Assembly (NCBI GenBank): GCA_933228895.1
Contig: OW121848.1
Location: 97,855,470-97,919,469, forward strand
Direction: 5' to 3'
Length of the DNA stretch: 64,000 nucleotides
DNA from: Platycnemis pennipes
Lineage: Eukaryota > Arthropoda > Insecta > Odonata > Platycnemididae
Position 1 is the stretch's first letter. Each line of letters opens with the position of its first letter. Shown here one piece after another: positions 50,301-61,611 of this stretch. The notes below the pieces were generated by a model that did not search any database, was not told where the DNA came from, and saw only the letters and a list, made by a program, of their open reading frames with translations. A program made the position numbers and the translations under genes.

Positions 50301-52344
50301 TGCTTTAATCCTTCAAAAATCTTTCACTTAAGCTTCTAGTGTTCATATCAATCACTTATCTTAGAAATAAAATTGCCATTGAGCATTTTTTATCATTTTA
50401 TTGTTAATAATTACTTAAGTGTGTAGAATATCGAGTTTTTTTCTCTCGTTCATAATAAAATGTTCGTGTCACAATTTTGTTAGCTTAGATATCCAGTGTC
50501 CCTATATTTTTAACATTATCATATCTTTCAGTAGGTTTTGGTTACATATAAAAGTTCTTAAGTTCAAATCAATTGAAAGCCATGTAGTTAGGGGAATAAT
50601 ATGCCAACCAAATATATCATAAAGTCATTAACATTCTCCATCAATTACGTATTATTGATTAACATTCTGGATATATCAGTTTTTATTGGTAAACTATGGT
50701 AAATGTGCATAAATCTGACTTTGTGAATGGGTTGAATTCTCTTTAATTGTCTGGAGCTGATTTAGAGTACTTTTTTTAAAAGAAAAGCATTTATAATTAC
50801 ACAGAAAAGGTCAGATATCATTGGAAGTGATTAGATTACTTGATCAGAATAATTTGCCTAGTTATCCTGTAATAGTTGTTGTTTAATCAAGCAAGCTTAT
50901 CATTGTCCTTAGTAAATTCTATGAATACTCTTGATAAGAATTGGCTATTGGATGATTAGCTTATTAGTATTGAAATTCTTTTGAACTTAATAATACATGT
51001 GTAAATATTTGTTGGGTTTGGTTTTGGACCCACTTTTCAGAGCTATGATCCATTTTACCAGTTTTCCAAAAGCTATAAGGTTTATCATATTAAATATCAT
51101 TTATCACATACGATAACCATTTATCTGGAGATAAGTATTGTCGGAGTTTTACTGTGGTAATAGACATGAGATAAGTAGATGCCAGCAGTTGCAAATTGAT
51201 TTGATTATTTAAAAGATAAACTCTTCGCCGAAATAATACTGTAGCTTTTCTGTCTAGTGTGATTTTGATGTTTCATTATGAAATGTGGTGGAATATTTGT
51301 GTAGACTTGACTCTTGTTCGAATTAAAATTATATTGGCATCCTTAAGTGAATATGTTATCCCAAGCAGTAATTTTTAATGCCTTAATTTCAACTTACTTT
51401 TAAGATTTATTATATGATGAGGACACTAACATTTATGGCATGCTGCATAACTGATATAAACGTCCTTCATGCCCTTATACTTACCTCAAAAATGTATTGG
51501 ATTTATTAAAGCACTATTGAAACGATTATTTATTTGAGAATTTAAAAAAATAAATACAAATTCCAAAAGATAGTACTGTTAATGTACCACAGATATTTGT
51601 AATTTGCTCCAAAAATTTTATTGTTAAATGTAGCAACCATGGTTAGGGTCCAATTGAAGAAGTGCATACATATGTGATCTATGTGAATTATATTCTATCT
51701 TGTGCATAGAGTGAAACTGTGTGCCATGGGTTCTTTTCCTAGTCACCGTATTTGCCCTAAAAATCTTAGCATACAATCCATTGAAGAGAATTAAGAGTAA
51801 AATCATGATCTAAGTGTAAAAATATTACCAGTACATTCTCTGTTTGCATGGTATAGTAGTTGTCTGTCAGTTTTTCTTTTTTGCATTTTCCCATTTCTAT
51901 AGACTAGACTTGTTTGGCCTAACTTAGTTGAACTAGTTGGATTAAAATAATATTTTTATCCAATATTAGGAAGTGTTACGTTTTCACATGATATACTTGA
52001 TTTACATCTTGTGAAATAAGCTTAATACTAAGAAAAGGAAAATAAAATGAATGTTTCATTCCTTATTCTTTCAAGTTCTTAATTATTCATTGCAGAAGCT
52101 GGCAATAAGTTTTTGAAGTTCTGAATACACTAGGTTTTTAATATCTCATTATTTTAATGAGTGCTATGTAAAAATTTTCATTTCAGTTCACCTATTAAAT
52201 CGTTATAGGATAATTATTTCTAGCATGCTTTTAAAAAATTTAATGGCATGTTAATTCAACCTTGTAATTGTTTGTTAGTCTTGTGAACTAGAGTGTAAAA
52301 TGATTTGTTAATTGAATATTGTTTTACAATTTGAAATTCTCCAG
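47350..52344 (+). other. osa intron, 5.0 kb
   Basis: The first ~320 bases are unusually GC-rich (open frame to 47535), then AT-rich sequence to the next exon. No transposon termini or RNA genes were recognised. Confidence 0.65.
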
Positions 52345-52883
52345 CCGGGATACATGGCTAGTGATCCTCATCTGCCCAGAATGCCTCGCTCTCCCAACTC
52401 CACGCCCATATCTTCCGCTCATCACCACCCGCAGTCTCAACAGCAACAGGCTGCAACAGCTGCAGCTGCTGCAGCGGTGGCAGCCAGCTGCAAAAGAGAG
52501 TTGGTGTTCCCTCCTGACAGCGTTGAGGCAACGACACCAGTTCTCCACAAGAGAAGAAGGCTATGTCGTGCCGATGTGGCACCTGTGGATGCTTGGCGGC
52601 TGATGATGTGCCTGAGGTCGGGGCTCCTAGCTGAGACAGCTTATGCACTAGATGCACTTAGTGTTTTACTATTTGATGACTCTTCAGTGGCTTATTTTGG
52701 GCTGGCACACATGCCAGGACTGCTTGATATTCTCCTTGAGCACTTCCATCGATCTCTGATGGATGTTTTTGGAGCGGATGGTGGAGACTTGGAAGCCGGG
52801 CATTCACCAGGCACAGCTGTTTCACGTGTTTCTTCTGTGGGAGCTGGCTCTTACCATGATCGATTGAAGGCAGAAAGAAAATG
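52345..52883 (+). CDS. osa: osa exon, first block of the BAF250_C region
   Basis: Phase 0 to phase 2 (539 nt; residues 1324-1502). After PGYMASDPHLPRMPRSPN come a Gln/Ala run, then KRELVFPPDSVEATTPVLH, KRRRLCRADVAPVDAWRLMM, RSGLLAETAYALDALSVLL and LPGLLD-like HMPGLLDILLEHFHRSLMD. This is the conserved C-terminal ARID1 segment (human: FPPGSVEATQPVL..RRRL, WR-MM-LKSGLLAE, LPGLLELL). It is the armadillo-like part that contacts the core of the SWI/SNF complex. LDILL fits LxxLL. The Ala run (residues about 1359-1370) is GCA/GCT/GCG coded. Confidence 0.96.
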
Positions 52884-53902
52884 GTGAGTTTTGTTTTAAT
52901 ATGTAACGAGAAGAATAAATTTTGGCCAAGAATTTTAATTTAAATGTGAAATCCCTGCTTGTATGTTGCATGCATTGTAATTTAAACTGATTTCAAAATT
53001 TTGACTGCCCACTGCACTATACCTTCATTTATGTTGGACATGTTAACCAATGAAATGTGCTAATTGATCACAGTAATTCCATTGGAGATGTGAATCTGGT
53101 TAGTCTGTAGCCAGATTCAGAGGTAATCAATAGTTACGTTTGAACACAGAAATGTCCATTTGTCAGCTATTCTTTTCACTGCACATGCAAAAACAGACAC
53201 TCTTGTATTATCAAAGTGCATAGGTGTATAAAGTTTTTATTAGTGTGATCTTAGTTTATAAATGGGCATTAAATATAAAAGTGAAATAATAGTTGAGTTA
53301 TAATAATTTTAATGCTTAGTTATGTATCCATGTTAGATGTAACTGTTTGCTGCAAATTGATGAAAGTGGTGCCCTTTGTTATCCCTGCTATCATTGACTA
53401 GTATACAAAACTTCTTTTTGCAAGGGTTTTATGATGTTTTAATGTTTCATTTATGACTTTCATTGTCCTAGCTTTTGCATTTGCTTTTTACTTTTATGTT
53501 AAATATGTATTGTAATACTCAAAATTGATGGACACATTTTTAACCTGTCCATTTTTTTGCTCTATAATAATAATTTTTTATTGGGAGATTAGCTGCTAAA
53601 CATGAAGAACTTAATGCCATTTCATACCTATTGTACTCATATTTCATACCTACTGAAATGAAAATATGATAGGGATTATTCTTAAGAATGGTAACCTTTG
53701 TTCATATTTCGTACATTCTTGCATAGAATATTAAGAAATGGCTGACTCTTATTAATCAAATATTTGTGCAATACTGAGTGTAATGTTTTCTCTGTATAAA
53801 TGTGCTTATTTTGTTTTATTGAATATTTTCAAAGTTTTTACACTAATTGTATTAACTGGTGCAAAAACCAAAACCCATGCCCAGGTATTACTCTCATTCC
53901 AG
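52884..53902 (+). other. osa last intron, 1.0 kb, with in-frame tandem acceptors
   Basis: Plain AT-rich intron. Two CCAG acceptors, ending at 53884 and 53902, lie 18 nt apart; either preserves the frame. Confidence 0.75.
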
Positions 53903-55997
53903 GTATGAAACATCAGAGGTGGTTGAGGAAGAGGTTGATCTTGGTGCGGCCGCCCACATTGATCCATCCGAGCACGTTGTGTTCCTCCAGGGGTCCAGTT
54001 ACACCATGGTTTCCAGGAGAGGGGAGCCAGTTAAGATCGTGCCCCGGGAGTCAGATGTGTTTGTCATGGACGGCCATCGAGCGTGGGATGAAGGTGCTGC
54101 ATTGGTGGGCCCAGAGGGTGTCTCAGCGGCCGGAGCAACTGCAGAGACAGCCACTGCCCCCACAACTGTTGTTGTTCCCAGTGATAGCACTCGTTATATT
54201 GTGCCCTGTTTTCGTAGCGAGTATGGAAATGTGACCTTTGTGCGTGTGCTAAATGGAAAAGTGAAAGAAAGTAGCAAGTTAGGGCATCCCAAAGCAGACT
54301 CAGAGGTAAAAATGTCTAATTCTTTGTCGGAGAATGGGTGTGTGGCTCCATGTGAAGGGGAGAGTGTGTCAGGTGAGGTGGTCATTAAGAAAGAGATTGT
54401 GGAGGAGGAGGATGAGGCAGAGACTGAGAAGGTTGTAGGGCAGAATGAGGAGGAGCAGAGGCTAGTGGCCGAGGACAGAGTGAAAGAGGAGGAAGAGGGC
54501 GATGCCACAGGGGAGAGTGGTGGAGATGATTCCTTGAAGTCGCCGGCTTTAGAAAGGGTGAACTGTGAACGGAAGAGGCGGACTAATAAGAACGTGAGTG
54601 ATACGGTGTGCATAAAGAAGGAGTCTGGGATTGAGGATGCTCCAAGTAAGGACGAAGACAGTATCGACACCCTCAAATCGGAAGCAACTGAGGACAAATC
54701 GGAGGAAGAGGCAGCTGCAAAAGTGGTTGGAAATGGGGTGTCTGGGGGTGAGGAGGAGAATGATGGTTGCAGCCTGGTGAATGGGGAAAAGGAGAATGGA
54801 GATAGTGAGGAAGATTCCGATGCACAAAAAAAGCCAACGGCGCAGTCACCTCAGACCCCAACGCTGAAAATTCGTGATCCCGCTGGGACTCTGAAGAGGC
54901 GGCGCTTGGAGGACTATGAGGATGAGTGCTATTCAAGAGATGAGGGAAGTCTACTCCTGGTCACCGAGACACAAGAATCCCTGTCAAGACGATGCCTTTG
55001 TCTATCCAACATCTTGCGTAACCTCACATTTGTGCCAGGTAATGAGTCAGAATTTGCTCGTTCCCCAGCTTTTCTTTCTCTTCTGGGCAAATTATTACTT
55101 CTTCACCATGAACATCCTCGTCGTGCTGCTGGTCACCGTCGAAATTACGATCGGGAAGAGGAGAGCTCCACAACTGCGTCCTCTGGGATCTCACCGTTGG
55201 GTGTCGACTCAATGAGCAATGGCTTGGGCCGCTCAGCCTCGGACCCCTCTGGAGAATGGTGGTGGGACACTCTCCACCAGTTGAGAGAAGATGTGTTGGT
55301 AATGGCAGCAAATGTGGCTGGAAGAATCGATCTCACGCAATATCCTGAGGAGATTTCAAGGCCGTTGCTGGATGGCTTGTTGCACTGGGCAGTGTGTCCT
55401 GCAGCCTACGGCCAAGATCCCCTGCCCACTGTTCCTCCCTCATCACCTCTCTCTCCTCAGCGACTGGCCCTCGAGGCATTGTGTAAACTTTGTGTGGCCG
55501 ACGGCAACGTGGACCTTGTGTTAGCCACTCCCCCTCGGGCACGGCTCTCAAAGCTGTGTGCATCGCTTGCCCGGCTTCTGTGCAAGGGGGAAGAACAGGC
55601 CTTGAGAGAATTTGCAGTGAATCTGTTGCACTGTTTTGCCGCTGCAGATTCTGGTGTGGCTCGGTCAGTGGCCCTGGGTTCCCCACCCGTTGTGTCCCTA
55701 TTAGTAGGTTTTGTGGAGCAGGCTGAGGCTAGTGCCTTGGGTGTTGCGAATCAACATGGTATTCAAGCTCTTAGGGATAACCCTGAGGCAATGGGGACCA
55801 GCCTTGATATGTTGAGACGTGCAGCTGGCACCCTCCTACACCTTGCCCGCCATCCTGGGAATAGACCTCTTTTCCTGCAGCAAGAGCATCGGCTTCTTGC
55901 CCTAGTTATGAGCCAGATTCTGGATCAGCATGTTGCAGCAATCATTTCTCGTGTGTTGTACCAGTGTTCGCGTACAGATGATGAGTTCACCTCCTAA
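53903..55997 (+). CDS. osa: osa last coding exon: acidic linker, BAF250_C C-terminal block, stop
   Basis: Enters in phase 2 (TG+G, Trp) and ends at TAA 55995-55997 (residues 1503-2200). Order: VVEEEVDLG; GEPVKIVPRESDVFVMD, like human VKIVQKNDPFVVD; FRSEYGNVTFVRVL; a 180-residue acidic, Lys-rich linker with three psi-K-x-E sites; the basic patch LKRRRLEDYEDE; then the armadillo-like block SRRCLCLSNILRNLTFVPGN, LLGKLLLLHHEHP, EWWWDTLHQLREDVLVMAAN, LLDGLLHWAVCPAA, SPQRLALEALCKLCV, NVDLVLATPPRARLSKL and MLRRAAGTLLHLARHPGNR. All match ARID1 C-termini. If the upstream acceptor (53884) is used, six residues YYSHSR are added. The long antisense frames here are shadows. Confidence 0.96.
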
Positions 55998-58640
55998 CAT
56001 GAATAGAAACCAGCTTCAGAAATTACCTGCAACCCAGTGAAAAGTCAGAGTCCTCAGTGTGTCCCTCTCTGTTGGGTGAGCAAGGGATGAGGGTGGCAGC
56101 TCAGTATGCTTGCTTGTGTCCAAACAGACTCAAGGGAAGCTGTGACCTGATGAAATACTTACTCATTTTCTCTTGCTGCCATGTCCTCGTGAAGGCTTGG
56201 CCAATGGAGGAGGGTTAAATCTTGTAATCTTAGGATCTTGCCTCTTGAGAGATTTGAGGGCCATCGGGTATTAGGAATGGCTATATGCTTTCATGTCCAT
56301 TCCAATGGAGTACCGGGGGTGTGTGTGTATGGGCGTGTGCTTTATTTTGAATTGTATGCTGTGTGTGATTGGTGTGTGGTTGTGTTTATTGTTAGGGAGA
56401 ATTGGCTCTTCCCTGCCTCATGTCCCTCAAGTACTATCTTCTTTTTTTTAGTACGACAAGATTTTGTATGTATGGACAGAAAATGGAAAAAAATGAAGCA
56501 TAGGTTTTCCTACTTAGTATTGAGTCATCATTGTTTGTAGACTGGTCTTTTCCCTGTGATTCTTCCTCCACTCATCTACAAACATCCCTACCCCAAGAAC
56601 CAGAGTGCTTCTTTTCTCCTGTATACACACTGGTTGGTGCCAAAGCACTGCACTTGCCTCGGCTATGGTAAAAGTGGAACAATATGTGTGAATAAAGGCC
56701 ACAGGATGGTGTAATTGAGTGTGAGGGCAAGGATTTATATGCCTCACATTATGTGTGTGTCGTATGCGTGAGTGTATTTTTTTCTTTTTTCAGCCGTGTA
56801 CATGCGTGTGGAAAAGTTTTGTTGATGGATAATGGCTAAAAAAAAATCCTACCGCTGTCCTGTTCATCCATTATTGGATTCAAGATTGTAGGATCATTGA
56901 AAATAAGTTTGTACAAAGAGTATATATAGATAGAGAAGATTGGAGCAAGTTGTTAAGTAAATTTAGCATTCAAAGGACAAGATGCTCCGTTAGCAGACTT
57001 CAAAAATGAGTGCATGTTAATAAAGGAAACCGAGGTGTAGCATTGGCACACATTATATAAGCAGTTTTATGAAAAAGACATGTAATTAGGTTGTTTGAAA
57101 ATTTTCTCTTCAAGGAAGGGATTTGCATTTCCAAGAAGGAGTTGGGGTTAAAAAAAAGCTAAAGCTAAAACATGGTACTTCATTTTAATAATTGCTATTG
57201 CAGCTATTCCATGTGCCACAAGAATGGAGCATCTTTGGGATGTCAACCCCAAAGTGTAGCTACAAAAGAACCGGTTACAATAAGCTTGAAAGTTGGGGTG
57301 GATGGTTTAAAAAAAAGCATATGCGGTTGGTGATAGTCTGCCATTGTGTGGAAGTGATGGGAGATAAGGGGGGGCAGGGGCGGCAACATTTTACTTTTTA
57401 CCTTATTGGACATGTACCCTTTAAATAGAGGGAGAGAAAGTGGCAAGTGGATAGTTAGTCCCGGTGTGCATGGATAAGATTTGGGAATCTGCGTGTATGA
57501 ATGTGTCTGCATGGATGTGATTGAGAGGGAAAAGGGGGTGAAGGGGTGGGATTAGGAAGCAAGGTTGACAGGTGGATAGAAAAGATTTTGGCATAATTTA
57601 TAATCATGCAGTGGCAAAAGAGGGGAATTAACATTACAAAGAGATGCTTTGTTGATAATTATGACTAGAAAATTATTATTTTTTGTACATATGATTTTGT
57701 TGGCAGTTGGCAGGTTCCAAGGTGACACATGTTGAGAAATTTTTATGTATACTTGGATGTTATGTTTATTTCTTTTTACCACTGCATTATTTCTTGACTA
57801 GATCACCCTTCACCATACTGTTGCTTTCTGATCCACAAATGAGATAAGAAAGGACGGTCACTCCAGAACTGACAAACGACGAACAGAGTTAACTCTGCAA
57901 TGTTGTTGTTGATAATTGACTGTTGTATTTATTATTTTTTTAATTGTATGTAATTCATTGTACCCCCAAAGTCTCTCATTTCATGTTTTGCAAATGCTGG
58001 TGTGGAAATGTGAGTGCAAGTTGCGTTTAGATGAAGTGAGTTGTGAGGTTCTGGAGGTATGGTATTCCTTCACAAGAGAGGGCTGTTTTATACGCAGTAG
58101 GCAGTACAAAAAGAAGAGTTTCTCTGTTTGAACATGCGCAGTCTCTCCCCCTCTGTCTTCATCTAACAATGATGCCTTTCATGCTCACAGTTAACTTCAT
58201 CCAATGTTAGAATGTTTTCACATTCAACACTGATTTTTGCCACTTCTTTGTGTCCTGAAAAAGTTAATATTGAGGTTTTGTAATCTATTTTGAGAAATGG
58301 TTGAGTGATGAGATACTCAGCCAGGGTTTTGGTAATTGAAAAAAAATGTACCATCTGGCCCATCTCCTTGAAGAAATCCATTCTTGTGCCTCCTTTCCAT
58401 GAAATTTAAACGTGCAACAACCTGAAAACCTCTCTGTTGATTGTGTTGTATATTTTATAAGTTGCCAATCCAGTGGTCCCCTGCCCCAACTCGTATTATG
58501 AGAGGAAACACCTCCAACTTCCTCTGCCCACCCTTCTAGGTTTACCTTGGTTCTCATTTCATATTTGAATTTACTTGTGCAAATGCTGCTTTATATATGT
58601 CTGAATACTGAAAATAAATAAATGTACATAAGGAGTACTA
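55998..58640 (+). other. osa: probable osa 3' UTR with several poly(A) signals
   Basis: Non-coding, G/T-rich sequence after the stop. AATAAA occurs at 56691-56696, 57019-57024, and as an overlapping pair at 58613-58622. The last pair, followed by AT-rich intergenic sequence, is a reasonable distal end, with shorter forms possible at the earlier sites. A Pumilio-type TGTACATA lies at 57684-57691. The frames in this stretch (e.g. 57192-57428) have no recognisable content. The 3' end is inferred, not seen. Confidence 0.55.
58613..58622 (+). terminator. candidate distal poly(A) signals AATAAATAAA
   Basis: Two overlapping AATAAA hexamers, the densest cleavage/polyadenylation signal in the 2.6 kb after the osa stop codon. 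A downstream GT-rich element is not obvious, so use of this site is uncertain. Confidence 0.45.
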
Positions 58641-59083
58641 ATATGGCACCATTTGTATATCATTTTCTCTGAATACTTAATTTAGGGAATATATCCCTTG
58701 AAAACAAAATGCTATCAGGTTAAAATATGTGGCATAAAAGTTGGTGGTATTTATAGCATGTCTTGGATCTAGTTTACCTGTTGGGCTGATACTAGAGGAG
58801 TGGGCATATTGTTTCAGAGGAGCAGAGGAATACTCTTGTCTTTAAGATTCCTAGTGACTTGTATTATGTGAATGGAAATATTTCTTATTTGAGGAGGAAC
58901 TGAGACTGTGGCATAGTGCCTAGGGTGTCAGAATAAAATATGGATGGAGTGATTAGGTACCAAATTTCTGTCACTAATACATTTTTCAATTTATTGACTT
59001 AACTTTTAATGATAATTGGTTATATTCTGTATTAGTTGTATCCAATCAGTGGCCTGATGCCTAAACCTCAGGCAAGATGATTA

Positions 59084-59646
59084 CTCAGGTAAAAATATCT
59101 CTTCTGCTATTCATTTTAAACTAATTTTCAACAGATTTTCTTTACTCATTTGCAACTCATCTGTAATTGCTTTGCAAATTGAAACACGAAGCATATCAGT
59201 TGAAAATCAGTTGCAGATGACCTCAAGAAAAGGTGGAAAATGAGTTGCGAGCCAGATGAAAATTAGTTAAAATCAATTGCAATCGATTTTAAAAATAGTG
59301 GAAAATGAGTTGCAATGCAGTTGCAAAATAGTTTTTAAGTAAAAAGCAGTTGCATCACAGTTTTATTTAATATTCGAGTTGTGAAACAGTTTTAAAATCG
59401 GTAGCAAAATTGAGTGAAAATCAGTTGCATAAGAAATTTAAAGAATAAAAATCAGTTGCATAACAGTTTAGCAGAAAATCAGTTGAAAAATAGTCTGATA
59501 ATGTGTTGCAAAATTGAGTGAAAACGGGTTCCAAATGAGCATGACCCTAAAAATTGGGATGCAAACCAGTGAAAATCAGTTGCAGATGAGTTTATTGTGT
59601 TTAAAAGAGTTTCAAATGAATTGCAGATGAGATATTTTTACCTGAG
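59084..59646. mobile_element. MITE with perfect terminal inverted repeats and internal CAGTTGCA repeats
   Basis: The left end CTCAGGTAAAAATATCTC is repeated exactly as the inverse complement at the right end, with TA outside on both sides (59082-59083, 59647-59648). The identity extends one base further on each side into a TTA/TAA palindrome, and partly inwards (TCTGC). The 563-bp interior is almost wholly a degenerate array of GAAAATCAGTTGCA / GAGTTGCAAATGAG units, about a dozen. The left ~80 bp carries the same unit in reverse (TTTGCAACTCATCTG). There is no coding frame. Superfamily unknown; the TA duplication hints at Tc1/mariner. Confidence 0.8.
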
Positions 59647-59649
59647 TAA

Positions 59650-60700
59650 GCTTAGTTTTCTGAAAGTGAGTTGTTTCTTAAATTGATAGCCTGTTGACAT
59701 TACTGCCAATTATTGTCACCACCAAGTACTCTTGCATATTTTTTCTGTTAAGGTTTTGGGGAGCATAATTCCTGTTTTATGTGGGTTTAACAATTCTTTG
59801 GATGGCCTCATGCTAATTCTTTAAGCTAGGTTGACCTTTTTGCCAGTCTATTTAGATCCTTTAATATACCTATTTCTTTGTTAAGCTCTCCTTATACTTA
59901 AAAGTTGACATAATGCATTAAATATACCTCGTAGCACTCCCTTTAGCCAATTGTGTCCTCTTGCTTTGTTATGCTAGCAATTCAATAATAGAAGTGGAAA
60001 CATATTTCAATTACTTAAATTCATATTTTCAGTTAGGATTTGAATAGTGTGAAGTGCTGTGCCCCCAAGGTATTATACAGGTACGATAGGAGTTGGAAAA
60101 CTGCACAAGGTGCTGTTTTATGAGGAGGGATGTCCAAACTTAGGTACAAGTGTGAGTTCTGTGAGGGGTCAGTGCTAACATGATCTGATGATGGGGGAAG
60201 TTTCATGATGCCTTTTTACCTTTCTGTAATTGTGGGTATTTTTTCTTTGATTTGGAAGGTATATGTTATAGGAAATGTATTGATTCATTTTGTTCAGAAA
60301 GCATTATTTGGATACCTAGAACTTTTTCAGATTGAGAATGAGTCAAGCAAGATATTCTCCTTTTTATGTCTCATTTGAAACATCTAGCTTTGCATTTAAA
60401 TTTATTCCAAACCATCTTGCTGATGCTGAACATAGACTTCTTCACTTTGTTTGCTCGGTAATATCCCTGTTGCAGGTTCTAAGTGACTGTAACTCACTTT
60501 TTTATCACCATATCTATTCATCTCTCCCATGATTTTCCTTGGACTACGGCTGCCCCCATGTTTAACACAGTTGTTGCATGGAAAGACATTCGACCTGAAA
60601 TTTAAGGTGTTGGGTTACAATACATCCGAAGTATTTGTCATACTTTACAATATTCTATTGCAGGGGAAAAGAGAACAACAGTAACATTTCTTATTTATAA
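59650..60700. other. intergenic, no recognised feature
   Basis: AT-rich intergenic sequence between two MITEs. The 66-codon frame at 60332-60532 has no recognisable pattern. The stretch 58641-59081 before the first MITE is likewise empty. Confidence 0.6.
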
Positions 60701-60918
60701 AGTTCGCTTTACCTGATACAATTTTTTGTGCAGTTTCTTGTACAAACTTGTATGAGGAAATTGTACCTTGAAAAGCGGCAAATTGTACGAACGCTTGTGC
60801 GATTGTCTGAATGACTGAACAGGAAATAGAACCTGTTCTAATTCCATTCTGACAAGCATGCAATTTCGTTCAGTTTAAACAACCGTTTGTACAAAAAATT
60901 GTATCGTGTAAAGAGGCC
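60701..60918. mobile_element. short palindromic (snap-back) MITE
   Basis: The left end CGCTTTACCTGATACAATTT and following TTTTGT is mirrored by the right end, whose reverse complement reads GGCCTCTTTACACGATACAA then TTTTTTGTACAAAC. The centre contains GAACAGG...CCTGTTC (about 60816-60837), and AATTGTAC-type motifs recur in both arms, so the whole ~218 bp could fold as a hairpin. No frame. The outer boundaries and target duplication are not clear. Confidence 0.6.
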
Positions 60919-61186
60919 TTAATATCTTCAACTGTAGGATAGACCAACATTGCTAAGTTCATTCCATTTAAGAGTTACAATCAAGGTGCTAGGTGACAAG
61001 ATTGAAGGCTGAATAAACCTGCAGTCCCCACCTTTCTGACGCCTGGGCAACTTATTTTTAAGTTTTTGGCTGAGCGCATCATAAAAATTTGAAACATATT
61101 CCGTGAACATACAAATTTAATGATATACGCCGGGTATTTTCGTTAGCCTGTTGTTTTGATCCTTTTGATGGAATAGCGGCAGTGAC
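60919..61186. other. intergenic spacer before the hAT element
   Basis: Short AT-rich spacer; nothing recognised. The last eight bases, GCAGTGAC (61179-61186), would be the target duplication of the element that starts at 61187 if its other end were in view. Confidence 0.5.
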
Positions 61187-61224
61187 TAGAGATGGGCGAT
61201 TTTTCTCCGTAATCGATTTTTCGT

Positions 61225-61611
61225 ATCATATGATAATCGTGTCAGCAAAATCGATTCAGTAGAAAAATCGGGGTGGCATAATCGATTATGAAAAATCGGT
61301 GAAATATCATATGATATTTCTGAGAAAATAATCATATGATATTCTGCAGGGCAGAATAATCGTATCATCGGAATGATCGTTGCGTGGTTGCGTCATGCGA
61401 AGAATCGGGTGTGGTACGCAGTAGTAGCGATACTGCGTGGATAATCGATTGTGAAAAATCGGTGAAATATCATATGATATTTCTGCGAAAATAATCATAT
61501 GATATTTCTACGGAGCGGAGTGATCGTATCATCGGAATAATCGTCAAGCAAAGGAGGCGAAAAGAGCGATGCGGTTGGTATAATCGATTATTTGAAGAAT
61601 CATCATATGAT
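61225..61611. repeat. subterminal repeats: six ATCATATGAT palindromes and a duplicated ~97-bp block
   Basis: ATCATATGAT occurs at 61225, 61306, 61331, 61469, 61494 and 61602. ATCGATT occurs five times in the same stretch. A block of about 97 bp (61284-61380) recurs with few changes at 61447-61543, a 163-bp period. hAT transposases commonly bind short repeated subterminal motifs, so these are the likely binding sites; binding is inferred. Confidence 0.8.

Larger units (their letters stand above)
4620..58640 (+). other. osa: osa / ARID1 gene (BAF250), 5' partial, with 21 visible coding exons
   Basis: This is the orthologue of Drosophila Osa and vertebrate ARID1A/B, the large non-catalytic nuclear subunit that defines the BAF (BAP) form of SWI/SNF and binds AT-rich or non-specific DNA through its ARID domain. 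The 21 exons give one open frame of 2200 codons plus stop, with every intron phase matching. Domain order in the visible part: Ser/Pro/Gly/Gln-rich residues 1-555, ARID about 570-662, a second Gln/Pro/Gly-rich stretch about 690-1370, then the BAF250_C armadillo-like region in two blocks (about 1373-1466 and 1855-2190) separated by an acidic linker. Drosophila Osa is roughly 2700 residues, so about 500 N-terminal residues are missing and should lie upstream of base 1. The family call rests on many short signature strings (e.g. NSNDSSSG, KTWKDIAG, SVSNPF, LLHWAVCP). Exact 5' and 3' gene ends are not visible. Confidence 0.96.

Noticed and set aside
54194..54697. 167-codon minus-strand Ser-rich frame
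   Set aside because: Antisense of GAG/GAA codons in the acidic linker of the last osa exon.
59084..59646. Repeat array considered as a CRISPR array
   Set aside because: Units are degenerate, without regular spacers, inside terminal inverted repeats in a eukaryotic genome.
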